NCBI GenBank assembly: GCA_965222205.1
Contig: OZ244932.1
Coordinates: 1-64,000, forward strand
DNA from: RHLJ01 sp965222205
GTDB taxonomy: Bacteria; Bacteroidota; Rhodothermia; Balneolales; Balneolaceae
Direction of reading: 5' to 3'
DNA: 64,000 nt
Positions 31,724 through 40,575 of the stretch are shown in pieces; positions within the stretch are counted from its first letter, which is position 1, and every line of letters starts with the position of its first letter. A program made the translations under genes and the position numbers. The notes beneath the pieces are model-generated. The model saw only the letters and a list, made by a program, of their open reading frames with translations. It was not told the origin of the DNA and searched no databases.

Positions 31724-33940
31724 TCAGTCCAGATCAAAGCGATCCAGATTCATCACTTTATCCCATGCATTAGCAAAGTCTTTTACGAACTTCTCTTCAG
31801 AGTCGTTGTAAGCATACAACTCGGCGAGTGCACGGAGCTCAGAATTTGAGCCAAATACAAGGTCGGTCCGGCATCCTTGCCATTTTACTTCTCCTGAGTC
31901 GCGATTTTTCCCTTCAAAAAACTCTTCTTTTTCCGAAGTTGCTTCCCATTTTATATTAATGTCCGTCAAATTTTTAAAGAAATCATTAGTCAGTTTTCCG
32001 GGAGTATCAGTGAAAACTCCGCAATCGGAGCCATCATAGTTGGTGTCAAGCACTCTCAGTCCTCCAAGAAGAACGGTCATTTCCGGAGCTGTTAGTGTTA
32101 ATAATTGAGCTCGGTCAATTAACATTTCTTCAGGTGTAGTCTCGAAGTCCGGCGCGTAATAGTTTCGGAATCCATCGGCTACGGGCTTCATCCATTCGAA
32201 AGATTCAACATCAGTTTGTGCTTGAGAAGCATCTGTTCTTCCGGGTGCGAAAGGGACAGTAATATTATGCCCGGCATCTTTTGCAGCTTTTTCAACCGCA
32301 GCGCATCCACCTAAAACAATTAAGTCAGCCATCGAAACCTGCTTGTTACCAGACTGTTCACCATTAAACCATTGTTGGACAGATTCTAAGGTGTTTAGCA
32401 CTTTATTGAGTTGTTCAGGATTATTCACTTCCCAGTCTTTCTGTGGAGCTAATCTGACACGTCCACCATTTGCACCACCTCGTTTATCAGACCCCCGAAA
32501 AGTAGAAGCGGAAGCCCACGCGGCAGATACTAATTCAGAAACAGAAAGTCCGGAACCCAGGATTTTATCTTTAAGAACAGCGACATCATTTTTATTGATG
32601 ATTTCATATGTTGCTTGCGGAATCGGATCCTGCCAAAGCAGCTCTTCTTGAGGAACTTCTGGTCCAACAAATAAAGACTTAGGACCCATATCCCGGTGGG
32701 TTAATTTATACCAGGCACGTGCAAAAGCATCTGCGAATTCATCAGGATTTTCAAGAAAACGTCTTGAGATTTTCTCGTACTCAGGATCAATCCGAAGTGC
32801 AAGGTCTGTGGTAAGCATCATAGGAGCTTCTTTGTTATTTGGATCGTGTGCATCAATTACGGTTCCGGCACCAGCTCCATCTTTTGGTTGCCATTGATAA
32901 GCACCGGCAGGGCTTTTGGTGAGTTCCCATTCGTACCGGAACAGATTCTCAAAGAAGTTTTTATCCCATTGTATTGGATTTTCTGTCCAGGCACCTTCTT
33001 CCCCATCGGTGATGGTATCAGCGCCTTTTCCAGAGCCAAAACTACTAGCCCAACCAAATCCTTGTTCTGCCATGCCAGCTCCTTCGGGTTCAACACCTTT
33101 GTGATCAGTTGACCCTGCACCGTGAGCTTTACCGAATGTGTGTCCACCGGCAATCAAAGCAACGGTTTCTTCATCATTCATTGCCATCCGTGCAAATGCA
33201 TTACGAATATATTTCGCAGATTTAGCAGGATCTGGTTCACCGTTAGGACCTTGTGGATTTACATAAATCAATCCCATGTGGTCGGCTGCAAGAGCTCCCT
33301 GAAGCTCCCCGTCTTCATCATGCCGCTCGCTTGATACCCAAACTTTTTCCGGCCCCCAATTTACAGATTGATCCGCTTCCCAGTCATCTCTTCGGCCTCC
33401 GGCAAATCCAAATGTTTCGAAGCCCATGGACTCTAGCGCTACATTACCTGCCAGAATTAACAAATCTGCCCACGAGATTTTTTTACCATATTTCTGCTTT
33501 ATTGGCCAAAGCAGTCGTCTGGCTTTGTCAAGGTTGGTATTATCTGGCCAGCTATTCAGTGGAGCAAAACGTTGTTGTCCACCGATTGTTCCTCCTCTAC
33601 CATCCATTACTCTGTAAGTTCCTGCAGCATGCCATGCTAAGCGAATCATAAGAGGACCGTAATGGCCATAATCTGCAGGCCACCAATCTTTAGAATCGGT
33701 CATTAAATCTGTGAGATCTTTTTTAAGCCCATCGAAATCGAGAGAGTTAAATTCTTCAGCATAGTTGAAATCTTCATCCATTGGATCAGATAGAGAAGAA
33801 TGCTGCCTGAGAATATTCAAATTCAGCGCATTTGGCCACCAATCCTCATTTTTAGTACCGGCTCCTGCTGCATATTTATCTTTAACGTTTACGAATGGAC
33901 ACATAATTGCATCGCCATTTCCATTAGCTAATTCTTTCAT
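31724..33940 (-). CDS. katG: catalase-peroxidase
   Basis: Bifunctional haem enzyme destroying hydrogen peroxide. The 738 residues hold the duplicated peroxidase fold: distal triad in RLAWHAAGTYR (Arg100, Trp103, His104), MGLIYVNPQGP containing the Tyr of the Met-Tyr-Trp adduct, proximal His in AGGHTFGKAHG, and the C-terminal half with GSDKRGGANGGRVRL. Length is standard. Downstream are two hairpins and an ankyrin gene on the same strand. Confidence 0.97.
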   Translation of the reverse strand: MKELANGNGDAIMCPFVNVKDKYAAGAGTKNEDWWPNALNLNILRQHSSLSDPMDEDFNYAEEFNSLDFDGLKKDLTDLMTDSKDWWPADYGHYGPLMIRLAWHAAGTYRVMDGRGGTIGGQQRFAPLNSWPDNTNLDKARRLLWPIKQKYGKKISWADLLILAGNVALESMGFETFGFAGGRRDDWEADQSVNWGPEKVWVSSERHDEDGELQGALAADHMGLIYVNPQGPNGEPDPAKSAKYIRNAFARMAMNDEETVALIAGGHTFGKAHGAGSTDHKGVEPEGAGMAEQGFGWASSFGSGKGADTITDGEEGAWTENPIQWDKNFFENLFRYEWELTKSPAGAYQWQPKDGAGAGTVIDAHDPNNKEAPMMLTTDLALRIDPEYEKISRRFLENPDEFADAFARAWYKLTHRDMGPKSLFVGPEVPQEELLWQDPIPQATYEIINKNDVAVLKDKILGSGLSVSELVSAAWASASTFRGSDKRGGANGGRVRLAPQKDWEVNNPEQLNKVLNTLESVQQWFNGEQSGNKQVSMADLIVLGGCAAVEKAAKDAGHNITVPFAPGRTDASQAQTDVESFEWMKPVADGFRNYYAPDFETTPEEMLIDRAQLLTLTAPEMTVLLGGLRVLDTNYDGSDCGVFTDTPGKLTNDFFKNLTDINIKWEATSEKEEFFEGKNRDSGEVKWQGCRTDLVFGSNSELRALAELYAYNDSEEKFVKDFANAWDKVMNLDRFDLD

Positions 33941-34006
33941 TGTAAGACCGAGTTTATTTTCGATTTAATTTCGTACCAGCGCCCAACTGGAGTGGTTAAC
34001 TTGATA

Positions 34007-34031
34007 TCATCTAAAGAAAAAGATTAGATGA
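34007..34031. terminator. hairpin between FKBP gene and katG
   Basis: TCATCTAA (34007-34014) pairs with TTAGATGA (34024-34031) across a 9-nt purine loop. It is past the FKBP gene stop and before katG, so either a terminator for the former or an operator for the latter. Confidence 0.4.
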
Positions 34032-34082
34032 ATCGTTCTCCAATCAATAAAGCTTTAACCGGTAATAGGTATTGTTGATGAG

Positions 34083-34577
34083 CTAGAAAGATTCGTAAAG
34101 AATAATCTCAAATTGGAGATTAGCGTTTGCCGGAATACCATTATTAGGCCTTCCATTAGCACCATAGGCATATACCGAAGGAATGTACAAAGTGATGCGG
34201 CCTCCGTCTTTCATTATTGGGATTCCTATTTGCCAGCCTGTGATTAATGATTGCAAATCAAAGACTCTGATAGTCTCGGTGCCGTCATCAAATACAGAGC
34301 CATCGCTTATTAGCTTACCTTCATAAGAGACTCGTACCTGACTACAATTTCCTGGCTTGTTTCCATCTCCTGCTCGCTTGAGTACATAACGTATTCCGGA
34401 TGGGTGGGATACAGCCTCAATTTCATTCTCTTCCAGAAAGGCATCTATTTCAGCGATATCTTCAGCGAGTTGGCTCTGATTTACATCAAGATTAGGCTCG
34501 AACTTACATTCATTATCGCAGGATGTTAACGTTCCAATTATGATAATGGAGAACAAGGTCCAAAATGTTTTGCTCAT
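34083..34577 (-). CDS. FKBP-type peptidyl-prolyl isomerase lipoprotein
   Basis: A 164-residue lipoprotein (lipobox LTSC, Cys20) with a C-terminal FKBP domain: VRVSYEGKLISDGSVFDDG, LITGWQIGIPIMKDGGRITLYIPSVYAYG, GIPANANLQFEIILYE. It folds exported proteins by proline isomerisation. A tandem heptanucleotide repeat lies just upstream, between it and the transhydrogenase operon. Confidence 0.93.
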   Translation of the reverse strand: MSKTFWTLFSIIIIGTLTSCDNECKFEPNLDVNQSQLAEDIAEIDAFLEENEIEAVSHPSGIRYVLKRAGDGNKPGNCSQVRVSYEGKLISDGSVFDDGTETIRVFDLQSLITGWQIGIPIMKDGGRITLYIPSVYAYGANGRPNNGIPANANLQFEIILYESF

Positions 34578-34598
34578 CTTTTAAATTTATTCAGTTTG

Positions 34599-34635
34599 TT
34601 GGATGTTGGATGTTGGGTGTTGGATGTTGGGTGTT
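34599..34635. repeat. tandem heptamer repeat
   Basis: Five units of 7 bp, TTGGATG, TTGGATG, TTGGGTG, TTGGATG, TTGGGTG plus TT, immediately 3' of the pntB stop. The reverse word AACATCCAACA recurs at 36366 in the spacer between pntAA and pntAB. Confidence 0.9.
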
Positions 34636-34637
34636 CA

Positions 34638-36062
34638 CTAAACCTCATTCAAAGCTTCATTTAGCGCCTGTAGACTTTTCTTGGCATCACCAAAGAACAT
34701 CTGGTTTTTTTGTTCATAGAATAACGGGTTATCAATTCCTGCGTATCCCACGCTTAAACTTCGTTTAAACACGACTGTTCGCTTAGCTTCATCTACATCC
34801 AGAATAGGCATTCCATAAATTGGGCTGCCCGGCGAGGTTTTAGCCATTGGGTTCACCACATCGTTCGCCCCTATAATCATAACCACATCTGTTGAAGCAA
34901 ATTCCGGATTAATCTGATCCATATCATAAAGTAAATCATAAGGAACATCAGCTTCCGCAAGCAGTACGTTCATGTGACCTGGCATACGTCCGGCTACGGG
35001 ATGAATTCCATATTTAACCTGAACACCTTTAGCTTCCAGCTTTGAAGCTACTTCTTTTACAACGTGTTGAGCTTGCGCTACTGCTAACCCATATCCGGGA
35101 ACAATAATTACTTTAGAAGCATATGCAACCTGAATAGCAAGATCTTCAGCAGAGGTTTCGTTTACAGATTTATCGCCTGTAGCGCCTCCTCCGCCTGAAC
35201 TTCCTCCATCGCCACCGAAAGAACCAAAGATTACATTAAAGAGGGATCGGTTCATGGCCTTACACATAATATTGGTAAGAATGAGCCCTGCTGCACCAAC
35301 TAACGCTCCGGAAACAATGAGTAGATTATTTCCGAGTACAAATCCTGCCATAGAAGCTGCAATACCTGAATATGAATTTAAAAGTGAAATGACTACCGGC
35401 ATATCCGCGCCACCAATCGGAATAACGGAAGTGATCCCAATCAATAGAGAAACACCCATAATTACCCAGAATATGGTCATGTTAGCCGGGTCGTAGGTAA
35501 AGATTCCAATCAAAACGAGCACTCCAATCATGGAGCCAATATTGATGAAATTGAGTCCCGGGAAGGTGATCGCGTTTCCAGAAATGAATCCTTTGAGTTT
35601 TCCAAAGGCTACAAAACTACCGGTAAATGTGATGGCTCCGATGAAAATACTTAGTCCGGTTGTAACAAGAATGGTAGCTTCGAAGCTCAGTACATCTGAA
35701 GTTCGGGCGAACTCCCCCCAGGCTACTAATGCAGATGCAGCCCCTCCAAATCCATTGAATACAGCAACGAGCTCTGGCATGGCTGTCATTTCTACCTTTT
35801 TGGCGAGTACAAGACCAATCAAGCCCCCAATAACCACTCCGGCTACAATCAATTCAAAAGAGACAATTTGTTGATCAAATAAGGTAACAACCACGCCTAT
35901 CATCATTCCTATCGCAGCGAGTTGATTCCCCTTTCGGGCTGTTGCAGGAGAATTAAGGAGTTTCAGTCCACGGATAAAGAATGCCGTGGCAATAAGATAA
36001 ATAAGTTGTATGGTATCGGGTAAATAGGCTGCGATAGATTCGGGAAGAAGTTCACTAATCAT
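34638..36062 (-). CDS. pntB: NAD(P) transhydrogenase beta subunit
   Basis: A 474-residue membrane subunit of the proton-translocating transhydrogenase that makes NADPH from NADH. About nine spans in residues 1-280 (for example GGLIGLVLAKKVEMTAMPELVA), then the NADP-binding domain III with GYGLAVAQAQH, GIHPVAGRMPGHMNVLLAEA, IGANDVVNPMAK and SLSVGYAGIDNPLF. Start overlaps the pntAB stop (4 bp). Operon order pntAA-pntAB-pntB is the usual split form. Confidence 0.96.
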   Translation of the reverse strand: MISELLPESIAAYLPDTIQLIYLIATAFFIRGLKLLNSPATARKGNQLAAIGMMIGVVVTLFDQQIVSFELIVAGVVIGGLIGLVLAKKVEMTAMPELVAVFNGFGGAASALVAWGEFARTSDVLSFEATILVTTGLSIFIGAITFTGSFVAFGKLKGFISGNAITFPGLNFINIGSMIGVLVLIGIFTYDPANMTIFWVIMGVSLLIGITSVIPIGGADMPVVISLLNSYSGIAASMAGFVLGNNLLIVSGALVGAAGLILTNIMCKAMNRSLFNVIFGSFGGDGGSSGGGGATGDKSVNETSAEDLAIQVAYASKVIIVPGYGLAVAQAQHVVKEVASKLEAKGVQVKYGIHPVAGRMPGHMNVLLAEADVPYDLLYDMDQINPEFASTDVVMIIGANDVVNPMAKTSPGSPIYGMPILDVDEAKRTVVFKRSLSVGYAGIDNPLFYEQKNQMFFGDAKKSLQALNEALNEV

Positions 36063-36349
36063 TTGTCATCCTCCTTTTTCTTGAACATCTCCAGCATGCG
36101 GTCGGTAACCATAAATCCGCCGACTACATTAATGGTTGCGAGAATGATAGCGGCGAATCCAATCCATTTCCCCATTTCTTCGCCTAAAGAACCGGCTACG
36201 ATTAACGCTCCAACAATCGTGATTCCGGAAATGGCATTGGCCCCGCTCATCAGAGGAGTATGAAGTGTGGGAGGAACTTTTGAGATGAGCTCAAACCCGA
36301 TAAAACAGGCGAGCACAAATATGAATAACGAAAATATTAAAACTGACAT
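36059..36349 (-). CDS. pntAB: NAD(P) transhydrogenase alpha subunit, membrane part
   Basis: A 96-residue protein with three or four spans (SVLIFSLFIFVLACFIGFELISKVPPTLHTPLMSGANAISG in part, then IVGALIVAG and GFAAIILATINVVGGFMVTDRML). The start is ATG 36349; a longer reading would be translation of the repeat upstream. Second cistron of the split-alpha operon. Confidence 0.92.
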   Translation of the reverse strand: MSVLIFSLFIFVLACFIGFELISKVPPTLHTPLMSGANAISGITIVGALIVAGSLGEEMGKWIGFAAIILATINVVGGFMVTDRMLEMFKKKEDDK

Positions 36350-36365
36350 AGTGTAATTAATTAGG

Positions 36366-36420
36366 AACATCCAACAAGGAACTTTGAACATCGAAGTTTG
36401 ATGTTCCTTGTTCTAAGTTC
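36366..36420. repeat. dispersed repeat with hairpin between pntAA and pntAB
   Basis: AACAAGGAAC (36373-36382) pairs with GTTCCTTGTT (36403-36412); GAACATC/GATGTTC pair inside. The reverse reading (GAACAAGGAACATC..AACTTCGA) matches the word GAACAAGGAACATTGAACTTTGA at 42132. The hairpin could set different levels of the two cistrons. Confidence 0.7.
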
Positions 36421-36425
36421 GATGG

Positions 36426-37547
36426 TTACTTTTTTAGCATTGGGCTAATGATTTCCCCTTGATGAGTAATCGTGGTGTTCAACAAAATTTCATCTTCAAA
36501 ATCAAAATTTGCTTTGCCCTCCTTAATTAAGAGGTTCAGTAGATTCAGCATGTTTTTAGCATACAAAAGACTGGCGTGATTAGAGAGCTGACTGGGAAGG
36601 TTAATTGGTCCGACAATATTTACATCATATTTAACCACAGTTTTTCCGGCCTCAGTTAGCTCACAGTTCCCGCCGTTTTCAGCTGCCAGATCAACAATTA
36701 CAGAGCCGGGTTTCATACCTGCTACTGTTTCTTTTGTTACTAAAAGAGGAGCAGGTCGCCCTGGTATTAACGCTGTTGTAATTACGATATCCGATTTCTT
36801 TACATGCTCAGCAATTACTTGCTTTTGCCGTTCCTGGCTGTCTTTGGAAAGTTCTTTAGCATATCCTCCTTTGGTTTCGGTGTCTTCATTCTCTAAAGGA
36901 ACCTCCACAAATTTAGCGCCCAAACTTTCCACTTGTTCTTTTACTACCGGGCGAACATCATAAGCCTCAACTACGGCACCCAGCTTTCTGCAGGTTGCAA
37001 TGGCTTGAAGTCCGGCCACACCCGCACCTAAAATCAGGGCTTTGGAAGGAGGAATGGTGCCAGCCGCGGTCATCATCATTGGGAAATACTTATCGAGGGT
37101 ATTCGCAGCGATAAGTGATGCTTTATACCCCGCTATGGAACTCATCGAAGACAAAGCGTCCATATTCTGAGCCCTTGAGATCCTTGGAACAGCATCCATT
37201 CCCATGGCCGAAATCCCGGAAGATTTCAGAGTCTCAACAAGGTCGGGGTGTTGCAGCGCCCACAAGAAGCAGATTAAAAGGGCATCCTTTTTCAGGGTTC
37301 TTAAGTCTTCCTGAGGCGGAGTTTGAACGGAAAGTAGTACATCCGTTTTTTGGAAGAGTTCTGCTCGATCGGAGATGATTTTGGCTCCGATCTCTGCATA
37401 GGCAGCGTCCGGAAAATTAGCCTCAGAGCCAGCCCCCGACTCAATCCATACTTCCAGTTCTTTTTTGATTAGCTGAGCAGCGACATCGGGAGTAAGTGCA
37501 ACCCGCCGTTCGAGTTCAGCCATTTCTTTTGGAACAGCAATAATCAA
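36426..37547 (-). CDS. pntAA: NAD(P) transhydrogenase alpha subunit, soluble part
   Basis: A 373-residue NAD(H)-binding domain I protein, related to alanine dehydrogenase: PKEMAELERRVALTP, SMSSIAGYKASLIAA, ALILGAGVAGLQAIATCRKLGAVVEAYDVRP, GMKPGSVIVDLAAENGGNCE. Start is TTG 37547 preceded by a strong GGAGG, with no better ATG. First gene of the pnt operon. Confidence 0.95.
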   Translation of the reverse strand: MIIAVPKEMAELERRVALTPDVAAQLIKKELEVWIESGAGSEANFPDAAYAEIGAKIISDRAELFQKTDVLLSVQTPPQEDLRTLKKDALLICFLWALQHPDLVETLKSSGISAMGMDAVPRISRAQNMDALSSMSSIAGYKASLIAANTLDKYFPMMMTAAGTIPPSKALILGAGVAGLQAIATCRKLGAVVEAYDVRPVVKEQVESLGAKFVEVPLENEDTETKGGYAKELSKDSQERQKQVIAEHVKKSDIVITTALIPGRPAPLLVTKETVAGMKPGSVIVDLAAENGGNCELTEAGKTVVKYDVNIVGPINLPSQLSNHASLLYAKNMLNLLNLLIKEGKANFDFEDEILLNTTITHQGEIISPMLKK

Positions 37548-37789
37548 TGGTATCCTCCAGCTTTAGTTTGTGTCAACTTAATGAAATAGAAGTTTTAGAC
37601 AAATAAAAGTGGAAGCGTTTTTTTGTTTTATTAAGGTACCTGAAGAAAAAAGATGGGTTCTTTTTGGGTATGTGTAGTTTCAATTTCGTCTGATGGATTA
37701 TTCAGATAAGTTGATTGCATTAAGTATTTGAGGTTTTTTTCCTTCGGATCATGTATAATTAACTCCATAAAAGAAGTTGGGGTCACACT

Positions 37790-38917
37790 ATGAAGTCTCT
37801 CTTTAAATACAGTTTAATCCTGATCACATGTACTTTCCTTGCCACTACTGCATGTGAAGACTTGGATTTGGATAATGATGAAGCAGGTAGTGTCCAGGGG
37901 TTTTGGGAGCTTCGGCAATCAGTAAATAGTATTACCTATCTACAAATATCTGATACTGAGGTTATCTTTTATTTTTATGATGCGGTCGAAAATTGTATAA
38001 CGGTAGACGCTTACCAGGTTGTGAGAATAGACGGTACAGGATTTTATATTCTGGATCAGGAGGGTTTAGAGGAAAACCGGGTGCTTGCAATTTCAAAAAA
38101 TGGAGAAAGAATTCATGTTCGTGATATTGAAGAAACGCAAAGCGAATTGGATAAATACTCGCCAAGTGAAGTAGATATCAATACACTTGCTCCGATATGT
38201 GTTGACCCAACCGATGTGTTTGGCAACTGGGAGTTAGAGCTTGAAGACGGTGATCATGTATATCTTTCTATTCAGGAAGATTCCGTTAAAGTGTATGATC
38301 AAATTCAGGAAGAGAACTGCTTCATTCTTTCAGCCTTAGAGGTGATAGAAATTAATGGAAATGTATTTACTCTTTCTGATAATGATCCGGCGTCAAAGAC
38401 AGGAACACAGGAAGTAACTGTTACCAGAACCAATCAGGGGCTGGAAATTGAGAGAATGGAAGATGGACAAGTTGTTAATGAACTATTTGTTCAAAGTGAT
38501 GCCGACTTTTCTGCATTCGAGCCAATTTGCTCATTTGGTTTTCAGGGATTAGAAGAAACTACCTGGCAATACAATGCTAAAGCAGAAGAAGGGGATATCG
38601 AATTTTATCTAACCATTGATCAGGATCATTTTACGTTTCATTTCAGAATCGGCGATCCAATAAATGCACCTGAAGACGTTTGCTTTGAGATTCAACAATT
38701 TGAGATAGTTTCAAGGGGTAATGGAACTCTCACGATCAGAGAGCCGGTAGAACCGTTTCAGGAAATAGAACTTCTCATCGAGTTCCGTGAAGAAGAAGGG
38801 TTGTTATATGTAGATGATACGTTGGATATACTTACTTTTTTCCCTACCGATATTGATCACGGTTATATCAATAATCAATGTTCCTTTTCAGTGACTCCGG
38901 CAACACAAATCTTTTAA
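37790..38917 (+). CDS. lipoprotein built from three similar domains
   Basis: A 375-residue lipoprotein (lipobox TTAC, Cys22) of unknown function. After residue 30 three domains of about 110 residues follow, each with an aromatic opening (GFWELRQS, GNWELELE, TTWQYNAK), a TYLQISD/VYLSIQED/FYLTIDQD strand and a conserved pair of Cys (ENC..APIC; ENC..EPIC; DVC..NQC). The layout suggests small lipocalin-like beta-barrels each closed by a disulfide. No neighbour explains it. The 242 bp upstream have no gene; a TATAAT-like hexamer lies at about 37755. Confidence 0.8.
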   Translation: MKSLFKYSLILITCTFLATTACEDLDLDNDEAGSVQGFWELRQSVNSITYLQISDTEVIFYFYDAVENCITVDAYQVVRIDGTGFYILDQEGLEENRVLAISKNGERIHVRDIEETQSELDKYSPSEVDINTLAPICVDPTDVFGNWELELEDGDHVYLSIQEDSVKVYDQIQEENCFILSALEVIEINGNVFTLSDNDPASKTGTQEVTVTRTNQGLEIERMEDGQVVNELFVQSDADFSAFEPICSFGFQGLEETTWQYNAKAEEGDIEFYLTIDQDHFTFHFRIGDPINAPEDVCFEIQQFEIVSRGNGTLTIREPVEPFQEIELLIEFREEEGLLYVDDTLDILTFFPTDIDHGYINNQCSFSVTPATQIF

Positions 38918-39004
38918 TAACTATCGTGTTCATAGAGATATTCAAACCAAATTGATAGTTGTTTTTCTTATCATTGCCTGTCTAAAAAATTAAAAGCTAT
39001 TATT

Positions 39005-39982
39005 ATGGAAGATATTGCAGGCAAAACATTTAAAGTGGTAATTATTGGAAGCGGACCTGCCGGATTAACCGCTGCCCTTTATGCAGCCCGGGCAGATTTA
39101 AGCCCAATCGTTTTCGAAGGACCTGAGCCTGGTGGTCAGCTTATGACTACCACCGATGTAGAGAATTTCCCCGGGTATCCGGATGGAGTAATGGGACCTC
39201 AAATGATGCAGGATTTCCGTGAACAAGCCACAAAATTCGGAGCCGATTGTCGTTATGGATATGTAACAGATATTGATTTTGAAGAGCGGCCATATAAGCT
39301 TACCGTAGACGAAAAAACCGAGATCAAAGCACATACTATTATTATTTCTACCGGCGCTTCTGCTATGTGGTTAGGTCTTGAAAGCGAAACCCGCCTACGT
39401 GGTAAAGGGGTTTCTGCTTGTGCTACTTGTGATGGAGCCTTTTTCAGAAATCAACATGTGATTATTGTTGGTGGTGGAGATACAGCTATGGAAGAAGCCA
39501 CTTTCCTCACCAAATTTGCAAGTAAAGTAACGGTGGTTCACCGCCGTGATGAACTTCGTGCCTCTAAAGCAATGCAAACCCGGGCATTCGAAAATGAAAA
39601 GATCGAATTTATATGGGACAGCGAAGTCGAAGAAGTTCTTGGAGAACAGGTTGTAGAAGGGGTTAAAATTAAAAACCGAAAAACCGGTGAATCAACTACA
39701 CTTGATGATGTAACAGGTGTATTTATCGCCATTGGTCACAAGCCAAATACGGATTTGTTTAAGGGAGTGCTTACTATGGATGATGTGGGTTATATCCAGA
39801 CAAAAGGTCAATCTACTAAAACTGATTTACCCGGAATTTTTGCCTGTGGGGATGCCATGGATTCATTTTATCGTCAGGCGGTAACTGCTGCAGGAACAGG
39901 CTGTAAAGCAGCGTTAGATGCGGAGCATTATCTAAGTAATGAACTCAGCAAGGAAGCAATAGCTGAAGAGCATTGGAAATAA
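39005..39982 (+). CDS. trxB: thioredoxin reductase
   Basis: A 325-residue flavoenzyme reducing thioredoxin with NADPH. FAD motif VIIGSGPAGLTAALYAARA, active-site CATC in SACATCDGAFF, NADPH motif VIIVGGGDTAMEEATFL, and the C-terminal FAD segment PGIFACGDAMDSFYRQAVTAAGTG. Standard length; nothing unusual. Followed by a hairpin shared with the convergent DUF4342 gene. Confidence 0.96.
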   Translation: MEDIAGKTFKVVIIGSGPAGLTAALYAARADLSPIVFEGPEPGGQLMTTTDVENFPGYPDGVMGPQMMQDFREQATKFGADCRYGYVTDIDFEERPYKLTVDEKTEIKAHTIIISTGASAMWLGLESETRLRGKGVSACATCDGAFFRNQHVIIVGGGDTAMEEATFLTKFASKVTVVHRRDELRASKAMQTRAFENEKIEFIWDSEVEEVLGEQVVEGVKIKNRKTGESTTLDDVTGVFIAIGHKPNTDLFKGVLTMDDVGYIQTKGQSTKTDLPGIFACGDAMDSFYRQAVTAAGTGCKAALDAEHYLSNELSKEAIAEEHWK

Positions 39983-39996
39983 ACGAAAGTTGAGAG

Positions 39997-40030
39997 TTGA
40001 TAGAATGATTTTGAATTATCACTCTATCAA
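39997..40030. terminator. terminator between trxB and the DUF4342 gene
   Basis: TTGATAGAATGAT (39997-40009) and ATCACTCTATCAA (40018-40030) pair over 13 bases with one mismatch and an 8-nt loop, between converging genes. Confidence 0.65.
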
Positions 40031-40048
40031 TTGATCACCTTTCAAAAA

Positions 40049-40486
40049 TCACTTCTTCTTTTTCTTGCCGACCGTTTTTTCTTCTTTCTCTTCTGCTTTT
40101 TCTTCTTCAGATTCAGCTTCGTTCTTAGTTTCTTTGGAAGCTTCTTCTTCATCTTCGGTAATCTCGATGATTTCAGCATCGATAGAATATTCATCGCTGT
40201 CTTCGTCTACTTCTCTCTCAACCAAAATCTGATAGTCGTTGATAAACATGGCAAACATGCCTATTGCAGAAATAACCGGAGCCATTGCTCCAACCAATGC
40301 TGCACCACCAACTCCAAATGCCAGTTGTGTTTGAAAAACTACTTCTCCCTCTTTATTCTTGATAATTAGTCGTCGGGCACTGCCTTCCTTTATAAATTCT
40401 CTGATCTTCGCGATCACCTCATTAACGCCACCCTGAACTTCTTCGTAGATGCGTTTTGCTTTTGATTTTGCCTCGTCTTTATTCAT
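40049..40486 (-). CDS. DUF4342-domain protein with acidic and lysine tail
   Basis: A 145-residue protein. Residues 15-95 are the DUF4342 domain (GGVNEVIAKIREFIKEGSARRLIIKN, TQLAFGVGGAALVGAMAPVISAIG), of unknown function and often near the membrane. The tail (about 100-145) is a run of Glu/Asp ending in KKKKK, low-complexity. It is divergent from yifB, starting 89 bp from its ATG. Confidence 0.82.
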   Translation of the reverse strand: MNKDEAKSKAKRIYEEVQGGVNEVIAKIREFIKEGSARRLIIKNKEGEVVFQTQLAFGVGGAALVGAMAPVISAIGMFAMFINDYQILVEREVDEDSDEYSIDAEIIEITEDEEEASKETKNEAESEEEKAEEKEEKTVGKKKKK

Positions 40487-40575
40487 GATATGTGCAATTT
40501 ATGAAATTTTTTGTAAGGAGTTTCCTCCAGCAGGGTCTAACTACGCAAAGCAAAATAAAAAGATTCGGAGTTCCC

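Noticed and set aside
33253..33651. 132-codon frame opposite katG
   Set aside because: Antisense to strongly conserved katG coding sequence; no homology pattern.
34599..34635. CRISPR-like array
   Set aside because: Units are 7 bp with no spacers and no cas genes; this is a short tandem repeat.
36350..36391. N-terminal extension of pntAB
   Set aside because: It would be translation of the GAACAAGG repeat; ATG 36349 gives the standard protein.
40031..40369. 112-codon frame opposite the DUF4342 gene
   Set aside because: It is the antisense of an acidic/lysine low-complexity tail, giving a Phe/Ser-rich artefact.
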